A program made the translations under genes and the position numbers. Below the pieces are notes generated by a model, which saw only the letters and a program-made list of their open reading frames with translations, made no database searches and was not told where the DNA came from. This document shows positions 1-8,029 of a stretch of DNA of 64,000 nt, piece by piece. The stretch is taken from assembly GCF_042701255.1 (NCBI RefSeq), contig NZ_CP170554.1:2790001-2854000 (forward strand), read 5' to 3'. The first letter of the stretch is position 1, and each line of letters opens with the position of its first letter. This stretch comes from Tahibacter sp042701255. Its GTDB lineage: Bacteria > Pseudomonadota > Gammaproteobacteria > Xanthomonadales > Rhodanobacteraceae.

Positions 1-381
1 GGCAGCACCAAGAGCTACGAATACGTGCGCGCCCACAACGACGCGGTCAACCGTCTCGACGTGATTCCGCCGCGGCAGGAAATCGCCGTCGACTACGCCG
101 CCGGCGAGACCGTCGAGGTCGAGCAGCACGACGGTTCGCGCCTGCGCCTGCACAAGATCGATGCCGGCTACGATCCGCGCGACCGCATCGCGGCGATGAA
201 CTACGTGCAGCAGCACCAGGCCCGCGGTGAAGTCGTGACCGGCCTGCTCTACGTCGAGGCCGAGGCCGAAGACCTGCATGCGCACCTGAACACGGTGACG
301 ACGCCGTTCAACCGCCTCGAAGCTGCCGAGCTGTCGCCGGGCGCGACGGCGCTGGCCAGGATCAACGCCGGATTCCGCTAG
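1..381 (+). CDS. 2-oxoacid:ferredoxin oxidoreductase subunit beta, C-terminal part (5' end outside window)
   Basis: The window opens inside this gene. Reading is open from base 1 to the TAG at 379-381, giving about 126 C-terminal residues. The segment HDGSRLRLHKIDAGYDPRDR followed by GLLYVEAEAEDLHAHLNTV is typical of the C-terminal region of the beta (TPP-binding) subunit of 2-oxoglutarate/2-oxoacid:ferredoxin oxidoreductases (KorB type). These cytoplasmic enzymes decarboxylate 2-oxoacids to acyl-CoA and pass electrons to ferredoxin. The catalytic TPP and Fe-S regions lie upstream, outside the window, as would the alpha subunit gene normally found beside it. The gene converges on the kinase gene and their stop codons overlap by four bases. 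The family call is fairly secure; substrate specificity cannot be judged from this tail. Confidence 0.85.
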   Translation, partial: GSTKSYEYVRAHNDAVNRLDVIPPRQEIAVDYAAGETVEVEQHDGSRLRLHKIDAGYDPRDRIAAMNYVQQHQARGEVVTGLLYVEAEAEDLHAHLNTVTTPFNRLEAAELSPGATALARINAGFR

Positions 382-2945
382 CGCGCGGCGGGCTGCGCGC
401 CGCCGTCGCGGCCGATGCGCTGCAAGGTCGCGAGCATTGTCTGGCCCGGCGTGTCGAGGTCGTCTTCGTCGAGGGCCGCAGCTGCGGCCGTCGCGCGCGC
501 GACGTCGGCGCGATGATCCGCGGACGGATGCAGCCGCTGGGCTGCGAGCGCACCGCCGAGGTGCACGATCTGCGCATAGCCGATGGCGGCGAGCTGCGGA
601 CGGCGGGCGAGCACCGCTTCGGCCGCACTGGCCGCGGCGTCCGCTCCGGCGACGTCGCCGTGCTCGAGCAGGGCGACGATCAGGTTCGTGCGCATGCGCA
701 TCAGCGCGAAACCGTAGTCGCTCATGTGCGTGTTGCCCATGCGCACGGCTTCGCGCAGATGGTTCAGTGATGCGGCGTCCTCGCCGCGCTGCCGCTGTAT
801 CACCGAAAGCGTGAAGTGCGTTTTCGCGGCGAGTTCGCTTTCGCCGCGGGCGTAGTCGATCGAGCGCGCCAGAGTGTCCCGTGCGACGTCCAGCGCTTCG
901 TCGAAGCGACCGAGCTCGGTCAGCACTTCGGCGCGCCGGTGTGCCGTGGCGAGGCAGGGATAGCTGTCGGCGCCGTAGAGTTCGAGGCACAAGGCGGCGG
1001 CTTCCGCGGTCAGTGCTTCCAGCGCATCGATGGTATGGCTCTCGCTGGCGATGAACAGCGCGAACTGCACGCTGGCCAGCTCGTCGGGATGGACGCCGCG
1101 ATACCAGGCGCGCTGCTCGGCCAGCACGTTTTTTTCAACCGCCAGCGCTTCCGCCGCACGATCGAGCCGCAGCAGCACGTAGCTGCGCTGGTGCTCGGCG
1201 CTCCAGCGTTGCTCGCGCGTCATGCGGGGGGCGGACGCGAGAATCCGCTCCAGCCGTTGCAGCGCCTCCGCATGCCGTTCGCGTTCGATGTCGACGTCGA
1301 TGTCGAGCAGCTGCCAGCGCGTGCGGATCTGATCGCTGGACGCGGCGGCTGCGCGGCCGGCGGCCAGCGTCGCCGCGCGGTCGATTTCACCGACCGCCAG
1401 CAGCGTCTCGACACACGTGGCATCGAATTCCTCGCGCAGCGGCTCGGGCAACTGGTGCGCCACCTCGGTCACCTGGTCGAGCAGGGCCAGCGCTGCGTGC
1501 GGCTGTCCGAGGTGGTACTGGATGCGCGCGACCGTGGAGGCGAGCTGTACGCGCGTCGCCGGCTGCTCGTCGAATGCCGGCGTCAGCGCCAGCTTGCCGA
1601 CCTGCTGGAACAGGTTCTGCGCGCTGACCTGCTTCTCGGCCAGGCCGCCGATCGGCGCGGCCATCTCCAGCGCACGCACGATGGTGCGTGTCACGCTTTG
1701 GGCGCGGTCGCGTTCGGCGAGCGTCGAGTAGTACTGGCGCAGCCAGCTCGTCACGCCGATGCCGACGACGGCCGCGAACAACAGGCCGGTCGTGAGCGCG
1801 ATGCGGTGGCGCCGCACGAAACGTCCGGCGCGGTACAGCAGCGAAGGATCGCGCGCGCTGACCGGATAGCCGCCGAGATAGCGGCGCAGGTCCTCGGCGA
1901 ACAGATCGACGTTGGCGTAGCGTGCCTGCGGGTCGCGGCGCAGTGCCTTGAGCACGATGGCGTCGAGGTCGCGCGGCAGCGCGCGCTGCCAGGCCGGCGC
2001 GGTGGCGGGATCGATGCGCCGGCTCGGCGGCAGCGGGTCGTCCTCGGCGATGCGGTGCTCGATCTGGCTCAGGCTCAGGCCGGTGAAGTCGTACAGCGGC
2101 CGGTCGCAGAGCAGTTCGTAGAGCAGCGTGCCGAGGCCGTAGACGTCGCAGGTCACGCCGATGGCTTCGCCGCGCAGTTGCTCGGGGGCGGCATTGCGCA
2201 GCGAAAAATAGCGATGCATGGCGCGCGTCTGCTCGACGTCGACGGCGCCCAGGCGTGGGCGCAGCGGTTTGGCGATGCCGAAGTCGAGCAGCTTGGGCAG
2301 GCCGTCGGCGGTCACCAGCACGTTGCCGGGCTTGATGTCGCGATGCACGACGAGGTTGCGGTGCGCATACGCGACGGCGTCGCAGAGCAGCAGGAACAGG
2401 TGCAGGCGTTCTTCCAGGCCCAGCCCGCGTGCGGCGACGTCGTCGAGCAGCGGCCGGCCCTGCACGTATTCCATGACGATGTAGGGCGTGCCGTCGGCGA
2501 GCTCGCCGAGGTCGTGCATCGTCGCGATCTGCGGATGCTGCAGCAGGGCCAGCACCTGACGCTCCAGGCGGAAGCGCGCGAGCGCCGCGTCGTCGAGCAC
2601 CTGGCGGCGGGCGATCTTGATCGCGACCTGCTGCTCGATCTCGCCGGCGACGCGGCGGGCGCGATAGACGCTGCCCATGCCGCCTTCGCCGAGCAACTGC
2701 TCCACTTCATACGCGCCTATGCGCACACCTATCCAGCGCGGCGGATCGCTGCGCAGCGGCGCCAGCGCCGTCGCCGCGGTCAGATGCGCCGCGTCCGCAT
2801 CCCAGTGCAGCAGCTCGTACAGACGTCGCCGCGTGAGCTCGTCGAGATCGCTGCAGGCATCGATCTCGGCCCGGCGCTGCGAGGGCGGCAGGGCGACGAG
2901 AGCGTCGAACAGCAGGCGCAGGCGCTGGAAAGTGGATTCGTCCAT
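378..2945 (-). CDS. Membrane-anchored serine/threonine protein kinase with C-terminal TPR region
   Basis: An 855-residue protein from the ATG at 2945 (MDESTFQRLR). The frame stays open upstream to 3107, but that extension has no family-like sequence. Kinase motifs are complete: glycine loop GEGGMGSV (about 86-93), lysine in VAIK (110), catalytic loop HRDIKPGNV (from 201), DFG (221-223) and APEQ in the activation segment. One transmembrane helix lies near 382-402 (ALTTGLLFAAVVGIGV), followed by about 450 residues of helical TPR-like repeats outside the membrane. This kinase-TM-TPR plan is common in Lysobacterales and Acidobacteria, where an ECF-like sigma factor gene often lies next to it. None is present here. 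The short helical segment before the kinase (1-70) is typical of the same family. The substrate is unknown. No strong ribosome site precedes the start, so the exact N-terminus is uncertain. Confidence 0.9.
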   Translation of the reverse strand: MDESTFQRLRLLFDALVALPPSQRRAEIDACSDLDELTRRRLYELLHWDADAAHLTAATALAPLRSDPPRWIGVRIGAYEVEQLLGEGGMGSVYRARRVAGEIEQQVAIKIARRQVLDDAALARFRLERQVLALLQHPQIATMHDLGELADGTPYIVMEYVQGRPLLDDVAARGLGLEERLHLFLLLCDAVAYAHRNLVVHRDIKPGNVLVTADGLPKLLDFGIAKPLRPRLGAVDVEQTRAMHRYFSLRNAAPEQLRGEAIGVTCDVYGLGTLLYELLCDRPLYDFTGLSLSQIEHRIAEDDPLPPSRRIDPATAPAWQRALPRDLDAIVLKALRRDPQARYANVDLFAEDLRRYLGGYPVSARDPSLLYRAGRFVRRHRIALTTGLLFAAVVGIGVTSWLRQYYSTLAERDRAQSVTRTIVRALEMAAPIGGLAEKQVSAQNLFQQVGKLALTPAFDEQPATRVQLASTVARIQYHLGQPHAALALLDQVTEVAHQLPEPLREEFDATCVETLLAVGEIDRAATLAAGRAAAASSDQIRTRWQLLDIDVDIERERHAEALQRLERILASAPRMTREQRWSAEHQRSYVLLRLDRAAEALAVEKNVLAEQRAWYRGVHPDELASVQFALFIASESHTIDALEALTAEAAALCLELYGADSYPCLATAHRRAEVLTELGRFDEALDVARDTLARSIDYARGESELAAKTHFTLSVIQRQRGEDAASLNHLREAVRMGNTHMSDYGFALMRMRTNLIVALLEHGDVAGADAAASAAEAVLARRPQLAAIGYAQIVHLGGALAAQRLHPSADHRADVARATAAAAALDEDDLDTPGQTMLATLQRIGRDGGAQPAAR

Positions 2946-3800
2946 GGGGCGGCAATGTGAGACGGCGGCGAGTGTGCCAGCGCGGTCCGACCCCGGACCA
3001 GACGCTGAAGTACTGTCCCGGCGACCTCGGCAGTCGAAGATCGGGGCGGTGGACAACGATACAAGGTGAGAAGCGGGGTTCGGTTCCTGCCCGGACGGCG
3101 TGGGCACGCCTCAGCGTCGCAGATCCGATGACGGTTTCTGTTCTTCGGGCCGTGGCGGCGCGTGTCGCGGTCATGCAATCGACACGGTGTGCGACCGCGG
3201 CAGCGGCGGTCGGTTCACACGGCGATCGCAGGCCGGACACATCGGAACAGTCCGGCGACTTCGCGGGGAAAACACCCGAAACGATGAGCAGCCGTCGAGC
3301 GGCGCCCGTTGCCGACGCTCGCCTCGCCTCGCCCGAACGATTCCCGATTCCCGATTCCCGATTCCCCATTCCCGATTCCCCATTCCCCATTCCCCATTCC
3401 CCATTCCCCATTCCCCATTCCCAGCCTCGACCACCCATCGCGGAATCTGAGATGGACCACCGACAGAATGCCGGCCGGTCGACGTGGCGAAGCAGGGCAA
3501 GAGGCAACACGGCGCAGGACACGAGCGGGTCCACCGCGTCGCGGAAACAGGCGGGCATACGGCCGTGAATCGGACCGCGCGGGTTGACGCATTCCCGCCG
3601 CGTTCCGGCGCGGGAACGCCTGCGTCGTGGCCGCACCGTGTCAGGAATACGCCTCTTGTCCAGCCTAGCGTGTCGACCGCGGGGCGGCGGCCGGATTCAG
3701 CCACGGCCGCCGCCCGCATCTGCCGGTCCCCGAACGGCCGGCATCGAACCGCTGTCGTCGTCCAACGTGATTCATCCACCACATCAGAAGGAATTGCTGC
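2946..3800. other. Non-coding region upstream of the kinase and Kelch genes
   Basis: About 850 bases with no convincing gene. Open frames exist on both strands, but they run through the heptamer array at 3339-3422 and give low-complexity products of the GMGNGEWG type. The region should hold the divergent promoters of the kinase and the Kelch protein. I could not assign -35/-10 boxes with confidence. Confidence 0.6.
3339..3422 (+). repeat. Heptamer tandem array (GATTCCC/CATTCCC), 12 units
   Basis: Twelve contiguous 7-base units, mostly GATTCCC on the left and CATTCCC on the right, with perfect phase over 84 bases. A related array of GATTCCC/GATTGCC units lies at 50270-50360. Tandem heptamers of this kind are a recurring intergenic feature of Xanthomonas relatives (from memory). 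Slippage during replication probably makes copy number variable. The array lies in the intergenic region between divergent genes. Confidence 0.95.
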
Positions 3801-6098
3801 ATGCGTGGCTCCATAACCGCGTCGTCGTCGACGCGTACGTCCTACCTGCGCCGTGCCGTCCTGGCCGGCCTCGTCGCGCTCTCGCTGGCCGCCGTCGTCC
3901 ACGACGGCCGTGCGATGGAAAGCACGGCACCGCTCGCGTTCGCACGCGACTCCCATTCCGCCGCTGCGCTGCCCGACGGCCGCGTGCTGGTCGCCGGCGG
4001 CAACGACAGCATGGGCACCAACGTACACACCCTGGCCAGCGCGGAGATTTACGATCCGGCCAGCCGCAGCTACAGTGCGGCCGCACCGATGAACGTCTCG
4101 CGCTCGGGCCATCTGAGCGCAGTGCTGGCCGACGGCCGCGTGCTCGTCGCCGGCGGTCGCAGCACGGATACCGGCGGCTGGGACATCGCCTCGGCCGAGA
4201 TCTACGATCCGGCGACCAACACCTGGAGCGCGACCGGCGCGCTGCAGGAAACGCGGCGTCTCGGCGAAGCCGTGACCCTGCTCGACGGCCACGTGCTCAT
4301 GATCGGCGGCGACCCGGGCCTCAACAGCAGCGAGATCTTTGACGCGGCCAGCGGCAGCTTCGGCGCGAGCGCGGTCCTGCTGACGCCGCGCGGCCGCCCC
4401 GCGGTCGCGCGCCTGGCCGACGGCCGCGTGCTGATGGCCGGCGGCTTCGATGCCTCCACCGGCGGCTATCTGTCGAGCGTGGAGATTTACGATCCGTCAA
4501 CCGGTAATTGGAGTTACACCGGTTCGTTGCTGGCCGCGCGCGCCTATGCGACCGCGACCCTGCTGGCCGACGGCAAGGTGCTGATCGCCGGCGGCAATAC
4601 CAACTCGGGCTTCCCGGCGGCGGCCGAGCTCTACGACCCGGTCAGCGGCACGTTCAGTTCTTCCGGCGCGCTGAACGTGCCGCGCCAGAGCCACGCCGCG
4701 ACGCGGCTGGCCAACGGCGACGTGCTGATCAGCGGCGGCACCGCATCGACCTGGCAGACCGAGGACAGCAGCGAGATCTACGCCGCGGCCAGCGGCAGCT
4801 GGTATCGCGCCGGCCGCCTCAACGGCGCGCGCAACGGCCATACGCAGACCCTGCTCGGCAACGGCGACGTGCTCGTCGCGGCCGGCTGGCCCGGCCCGAC
4901 GGCCAATTCGGAAACCGTCGACATCGACTGCGCCGTCGCGACCAACACGGTCACGCCGCTGAGCCAGAGCTTCACCGCACCCGGCGGCAGCAACACCTTC
5001 GCCATGAGCGTGCCGGCCAACTGCAGCTGGTCCGTGAACCGCGTGCCGCCGTGGATGACGATCGATGCGAACGCGCACGGCACCGGCAATGCGACCGTCA
5101 GTTATACCGTCGCGCCGATGACGACCGGCGGCAGCCGCAGCACCACCTTGCTGATCGCCGGCAAGGAGCTCGTCGTCAGTCAGATCGGCACCTGCAATCC
5201 GAACTATTCGGCCTATCTGTCGCCGGCCAGCCGCAGCTTCACGACCGGCGGCGGCAACGGCACCGTCAGCGTGAGCCATGACGCCGCCTGCAGCTGGAGC
5301 GTTGCCGGCGCGCCGGCCTGGATCACGATCACGGCCGGTGCGAGCGGGCAGGGCAACGGCACGGTCAGCTACAGCGTCGCGGCCAACACCGGCCCCGCGC
5401 GCAGCGCGACCCTGACGATCGGCAACAGCAGCGTCGTCGTGAGCCAGGCCGGTGCGGTCACCTGCGATCCGGGCGCCGTCGCGGCCCTGACGCCGACCAG
5501 CCAGAACCTGACCAGCGCCGGCGGCAGCTCGTCGATCAGCGTGACCCACGGTGCGGCCTGCAACTGGACGGTCAGCGGTGCACCGGCCTGGATCACGATC
5601 AACTCCGGCGCCAGCGGCACCGGCAACGGCACCGTCGTCTACACCGCGGCCGTGAACACCGGCACGGCGCGCAGCGCGACCTTGAGCGTCGCCGGCAAGA
5701 GCTTCGTCGTGAACCAGGCCGCACCGGCCGGTGCCGCCTGCGATCCGCTGAACCTCGTCGCCGGCGTCACCGCCAACGGCAGCCTCGCGAGCGGCGACTG
5801 CACGCAGGGCGCACGCGGATCGGGCTACTACACCGACCGCTATTCGTTCACCGCGACCGCGGGGCAGAAGGTCTCGCTGCAGCTGTCCTCCAGCGCGTTC
5901 GACAGCTTCATCTACCTCAAGAACGCCAGCGGCACGGTGCTCACGAGCAACGACGACGGCGGCGGCGGCACGAACTCGCGCATTCCGGCGACGTCGGGCT
6001 ACTACACCCTGACGACGGCCGGCACGTACACGGTCGAGGTGACCTCGTACGCCTCGGGCAAGACCGGTGCGTATACGCTGCTGCGTACCGACTACTGA
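3801..6098 (+). CDS. Exported Kelch-repeat protein with BACON-type domains and C-terminal PPC domain
   Basis: A 765-residue protein from the ATG at 3801, preceded by AGAAGGA at about eight bases. The N-terminus has a twin-Arg-free signal peptide (LRRAVLAGLVALSLAAVV). Residues about 45-370 hold at least six Kelch/galactose-oxidase-type blades with the recurring core LADGRVLVAGG and EIYDPAS. About 380-650 carry three BACON-like Ig domains, recognisable from CSWSV/CNWTV...APAWITI. The last about 110 residues (LASGDCTQGARGSGYYTDRY to the end) are a bacterial pre-peptidase C-terminal (PPC) domain. The architecture suggests a secreted ligand- or carbohydrate-binding protein. No catalytic residues of galactose oxidase were recognised. 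A strong hairpin follows the stop. The gene appears to be monocistronic. Confidence 0.88.
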   Translation: MRGSITASSSTRTSYLRRAVLAGLVALSLAAVVHDGRAMESTAPLAFARDSHSAAALPDGRVLVAGGNDSMGTNVHTLASAEIYDPASRSYSAAAPMNVSRSGHLSAVLADGRVLVAGGRSTDTGGWDIASAEIYDPATNTWSATGALQETRRLGEAVTLLDGHVLMIGGDPGLNSSEIFDAASGSFGASAVLLTPRGRPAVARLADGRVLMAGGFDASTGGYLSSVEIYDPSTGNWSYTGSLLAARAYATATLLADGKVLIAGGNTNSGFPAAAELYDPVSGTFSSSGALNVPRQSHAATRLANGDVLISGGTASTWQTEDSSEIYAAASGSWYRAGRLNGARNGHTQTLLGNGDVLVAAGWPGPTANSETVDIDCAVATNTVTPLSQSFTAPGGSNTFAMSVPANCSWSVNRVPPWMTIDANAHGTGNATVSYTVAPMTTGGSRSTTLLIAGKELVVSQIGTCNPNYSAYLSPASRSFTTGGGNGTVSVSHDAACSWSVAGAPAWITITAGASGQGNGTVSYSVAANTGPARSATLTIGNSSVVVSQAGAVTCDPGAVAALTPTSQNLTSAGGSSSISVTHGAACNWTVSGAPAWITINSGASGTGNGTVVYTAAVNTGTARSATLSVAGKSFVVNQAAPAGAACDPLNLVAGVTANGSLASGDCTQGARGSGYYTDRYSFTATAGQKVSLQLSSSAFDSFIYLKNASGTVLTSNDDGGGGTNSRIPATSGYYTLTTAGTYTVEVTSYASGKTGAYTLLRTDY

Positions 6099-6105
6099 GC
6101 AAGGC

Positions 6106-6133
6106 ACGCCGGCGTCAGGGATGACGCCGGCGT
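6106..6133 (+). terminator. Hairpin after the Kelch gene, likely terminator
   Basis: Perfect 12-bp stem (6106-6117 with 6122-6133) and a GGGA loop, starting eight bases after the stop. The following TGTTGT is only weakly U-rich, so efficiency is uncertain. Confidence 0.65.
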
Positions 6134-6474
6134 TGTTGTACGCGGCAGGCAGTGCTGGATCGCGAGCCTGCAACATCGAGTCGAGCGAGATCTTCCGGGT
6201 TGCAGCGAAGCCGCAGTCGGCTCGGGTTGTCCATATCTTTCCGAACTTGAGCGACGCCTTCTGTCCGACGATCTTGCCTTGTTCAGGACATTCGGCCTTG
6301 TTTGCGTTTGACGACCCTGCGAACTCCCCGCGTGAGGGGGCGCCGGCTCGACACTCCGGCTCAACGTCGGTCTTTCGACCAGGGCAGTCCTTGCGCTGCC
6401 ATGAACCCTGCGCACCCAAGGCGTCTACCGTACGTCTTCTGGGGTGATGGCCGCAGTTGCCCACCGAAGTCCCG
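6134..6474. other. Non-coding region between the Kelch gene and the nuclease-like gene
   Basis: About 340 bases. No open frame here looks like a conserved protein. The region separates the convergent Kelch and nuclease-like genes, and its base composition begins to drift away from that of the surrounding very GC-rich genes. Confidence 0.5.
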
Positions 6475-7113
6475 TCAAAGCGAGCGAAGGATGCGATTCG
6501 CGAACTGGTGGATAGCGAATTTTGAATGCTTCAGGTTGGCTACGTCGGTCCCGATGTAAGCAATGTCGTAGTAGTCAAGCAATCTCTCGGTATTTTTGCT
6601 GATGCGGCCCCCCGTAGAGGCCACACCCAACGGGAAACAATGCCCGAGCCAAAACTGATTCACCTCCAAGCTGATACCAAGCAGTGCTCTCACGACATTT
6701 TCAGACACGGCAGCCGTGTGCTGCTTGCATTCGATACCAGCACGAAATATCCGGCGGTGTGCCGGCGCCGTTTTCGGCTTGCCGGCTACCAGACAAACAT
6801 CGATCTCGTGGTGAGCTCTGCTGCGACCCTGAATCTGCAGGGCATTGTGCAGTTCGTACTCGCACCCGTCATACGTGATTTCCAGCCAAGACGACCGATG
6901 GCTCTTGAATATCTTGTGTTGATTCAATCGAACGTAGAAGTCCCCGGAAGGTGCCGCATGAACGCTGGCGCCCAAACTCTTGAGCGCGCCGCCCAATGTC
7001 AATAGAACCCACGCCTCCAGTTGCGGGCCGATCGGCAACGTGGTGGAAGGCATTGCTTTGGCCAACACTTTGGCGGCATGTGCCAGTGCTACGGTCGAGA
7101 TGGTCGTGGTCAT
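6475..7113 (-). CDS. PD-(D/E)XK nuclease-like protein
   Basis: A 212-residue cytoplasmic protein from the ATG at 7113. The motif HHEIDVCLV (from about 101) followed some 20 residues later by AGIECKQH (125-132) matches the D...(D/E)XK core of restriction-endonuclease-like folds, with D105, E128 and K130 as putative metal ligands and catalytic residues. E33 in an N-terminal helix could be the fourth. It has no signal peptide. Codon use and base composition are less GC-biased than in the neighbours, which suggests transfer. It lies just downstream of an unknown 145-residue gene on the same strand, probably in one transcript. No methyltransferase or helicase is nearby. It could be an orphan restriction-type or defence nuclease, or a DNA repair/recombination factor. 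The fold call is moderate and the role is inference. Confidence 0.65.
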   Translation of the reverse strand: MTTTISTVALAHAAKVLAKAMPSTTLPIGPQLEAWVLLTLGGALKSLGASVHAAPSGDFYVRLNQHKIFKSHRSSWLEITYDGCEYELHNALQIQGRSRAHHEIDVCLVAGKPKTAPAHRRIFRAGIECKQHTAAVSENVVRALLGISLEVNQFWLGHCFPLGVASTGGRISKNTERLLDYYDIAYIGTDVANLKHSKFAIHQFANRILRSL

Positions 7114-7205
7114 GACATCACCTGGTGTCAGATTCGAGGGGTTGGCGATTCATCATCGTCCGGATCATCGTCGACATCGCCATCCACCTGAGAAGGACCG
7201 TTGCC

Positions 7206-7643
7206 TCAGGTGCGCGGTTTTGCCGGTTTGCCTGGAGCGGGGGGCGAGCCATCCAAGCCGGCAATGACGGCATCGAGATAGTTGAATATCTCCACTCGAA
7301 AGCGCATCAAGGCTTCGTCGGCCGCAAAGAGTGGGTGGGGAACGGATTCATCGTCTACCCACATGACCGTCGTCCCCCGCATCACGGGGTCTGGATTCGC
7401 TTCTTGCAACTGCGCGAACGCCAGATTCAGCGCTTCGGGAATATTGGACAGCAACGTGAGGTCTGCGCTCAGTTGTTCCTTGATCGCCAGCAGCAAATGC
7501 GTGACTCGGCTCTCTCGGTCAGTCTCCGACTCTGGTGTCGCATCTGCTTCGAGCGCCGCCATCAATGCGCGATCCGCAAGCCACGATTGGGGCAGGGTCT
7601 GCAGGACAGCGACAACCTGGAGTACTTCTGCAGGTAACGTCAT
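7206..7643 (-). CDS. Unknown acidic protein, first gene of the nuclease-like pair
   Basis: A 145-residue protein from the ATG at 7643, with GAGG about eight bases upstream. I do not recognise a family. It is helical and acidic in the middle (LLLAIKEQLSADLTLLSN) with a Pro/Lys-rich tail (PPAPGKPAKPRT). The stop at 7206-7208 is followed in the same frame by 24 further codons ending at 7128. They encode a strongly acidic stretch (VDGDVDDDPDDDESP). If that tail was once part of the protein, the gene ended only 14 bases before the nuclease-like start. Composition matches that gene and differs from the flanks, so the two probably arrived and act together. Confidence 0.6.
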   Translation of the reverse strand: MTLPAEVLQVVAVLQTLPQSWLADRALMAALEADATPESETDRESRVTHLLLAIKEQLSADLTLLSNIPEALNLAFAQLQEANPDPVMRGTTVMWVDDESVPHPLFAADEALMRFRVEIFNYLDAVIAGLDGSPPAPGKPAKPRT

Positions 7644-8029
7644 CCGCGAGCCTCGACGCGCTCAGGTTGGGATGGGCAGTATGGCAGATCGCAATCGTCC
7701 GCCTCCTGGCGCAAGCGTCAGATCATCCATCTTCATTCGCAGCCGTATATCCGCTTTCTGGCAGGAAGTGATCTTCCTCTTACGCGGGGCGAGGTGTGTA
7801 GCTCGCATGTGAGTGCGCTTCGGATTGCACTGCGATTGTTGCGGCTTTGTTTTGCTGTTTGATCAGACGCATGTGAACGACGCGGATGCAGTCATCGAAA
7901 TCGGCTGGCGGGATCCCGTATCGGGGCTCTGCGGCAGCAGTGGTGTATGTCGCGCTGCAATGATGCCGACTTGCCCTTCCGCCCTCATCCCGGCACGCTC
8001 CGCCGACGCCATTGCCGGGATTCCGCACC
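7644..8029. other. Non-coding region between the nuclease pair and the transporter
   Basis: About 390 bases between divergent genes, with lower GC than average. It presumably carries promoters for both directions. A minus-strand open frame here (7780-8103) overlaps the transporter start and has no protein-like character. I see no repeat or clear operator. Confidence 0.5.

Noticed and set aside
816..2960. Long plus-strand open frame opposite the kinase gene
   Set aside because: It is rich in Arg, Gln, Ala and Gly without any family-like motif. It mirrors the kinase gene in a very GC-rich region where antisense frames stay open by composition.
3171..3636. Minus-strand frames reading GMGNGEWGMGNGE through the heptamer array
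   Set aside because: Low-complexity products caused by the array alone; no start signal or conserved flank.
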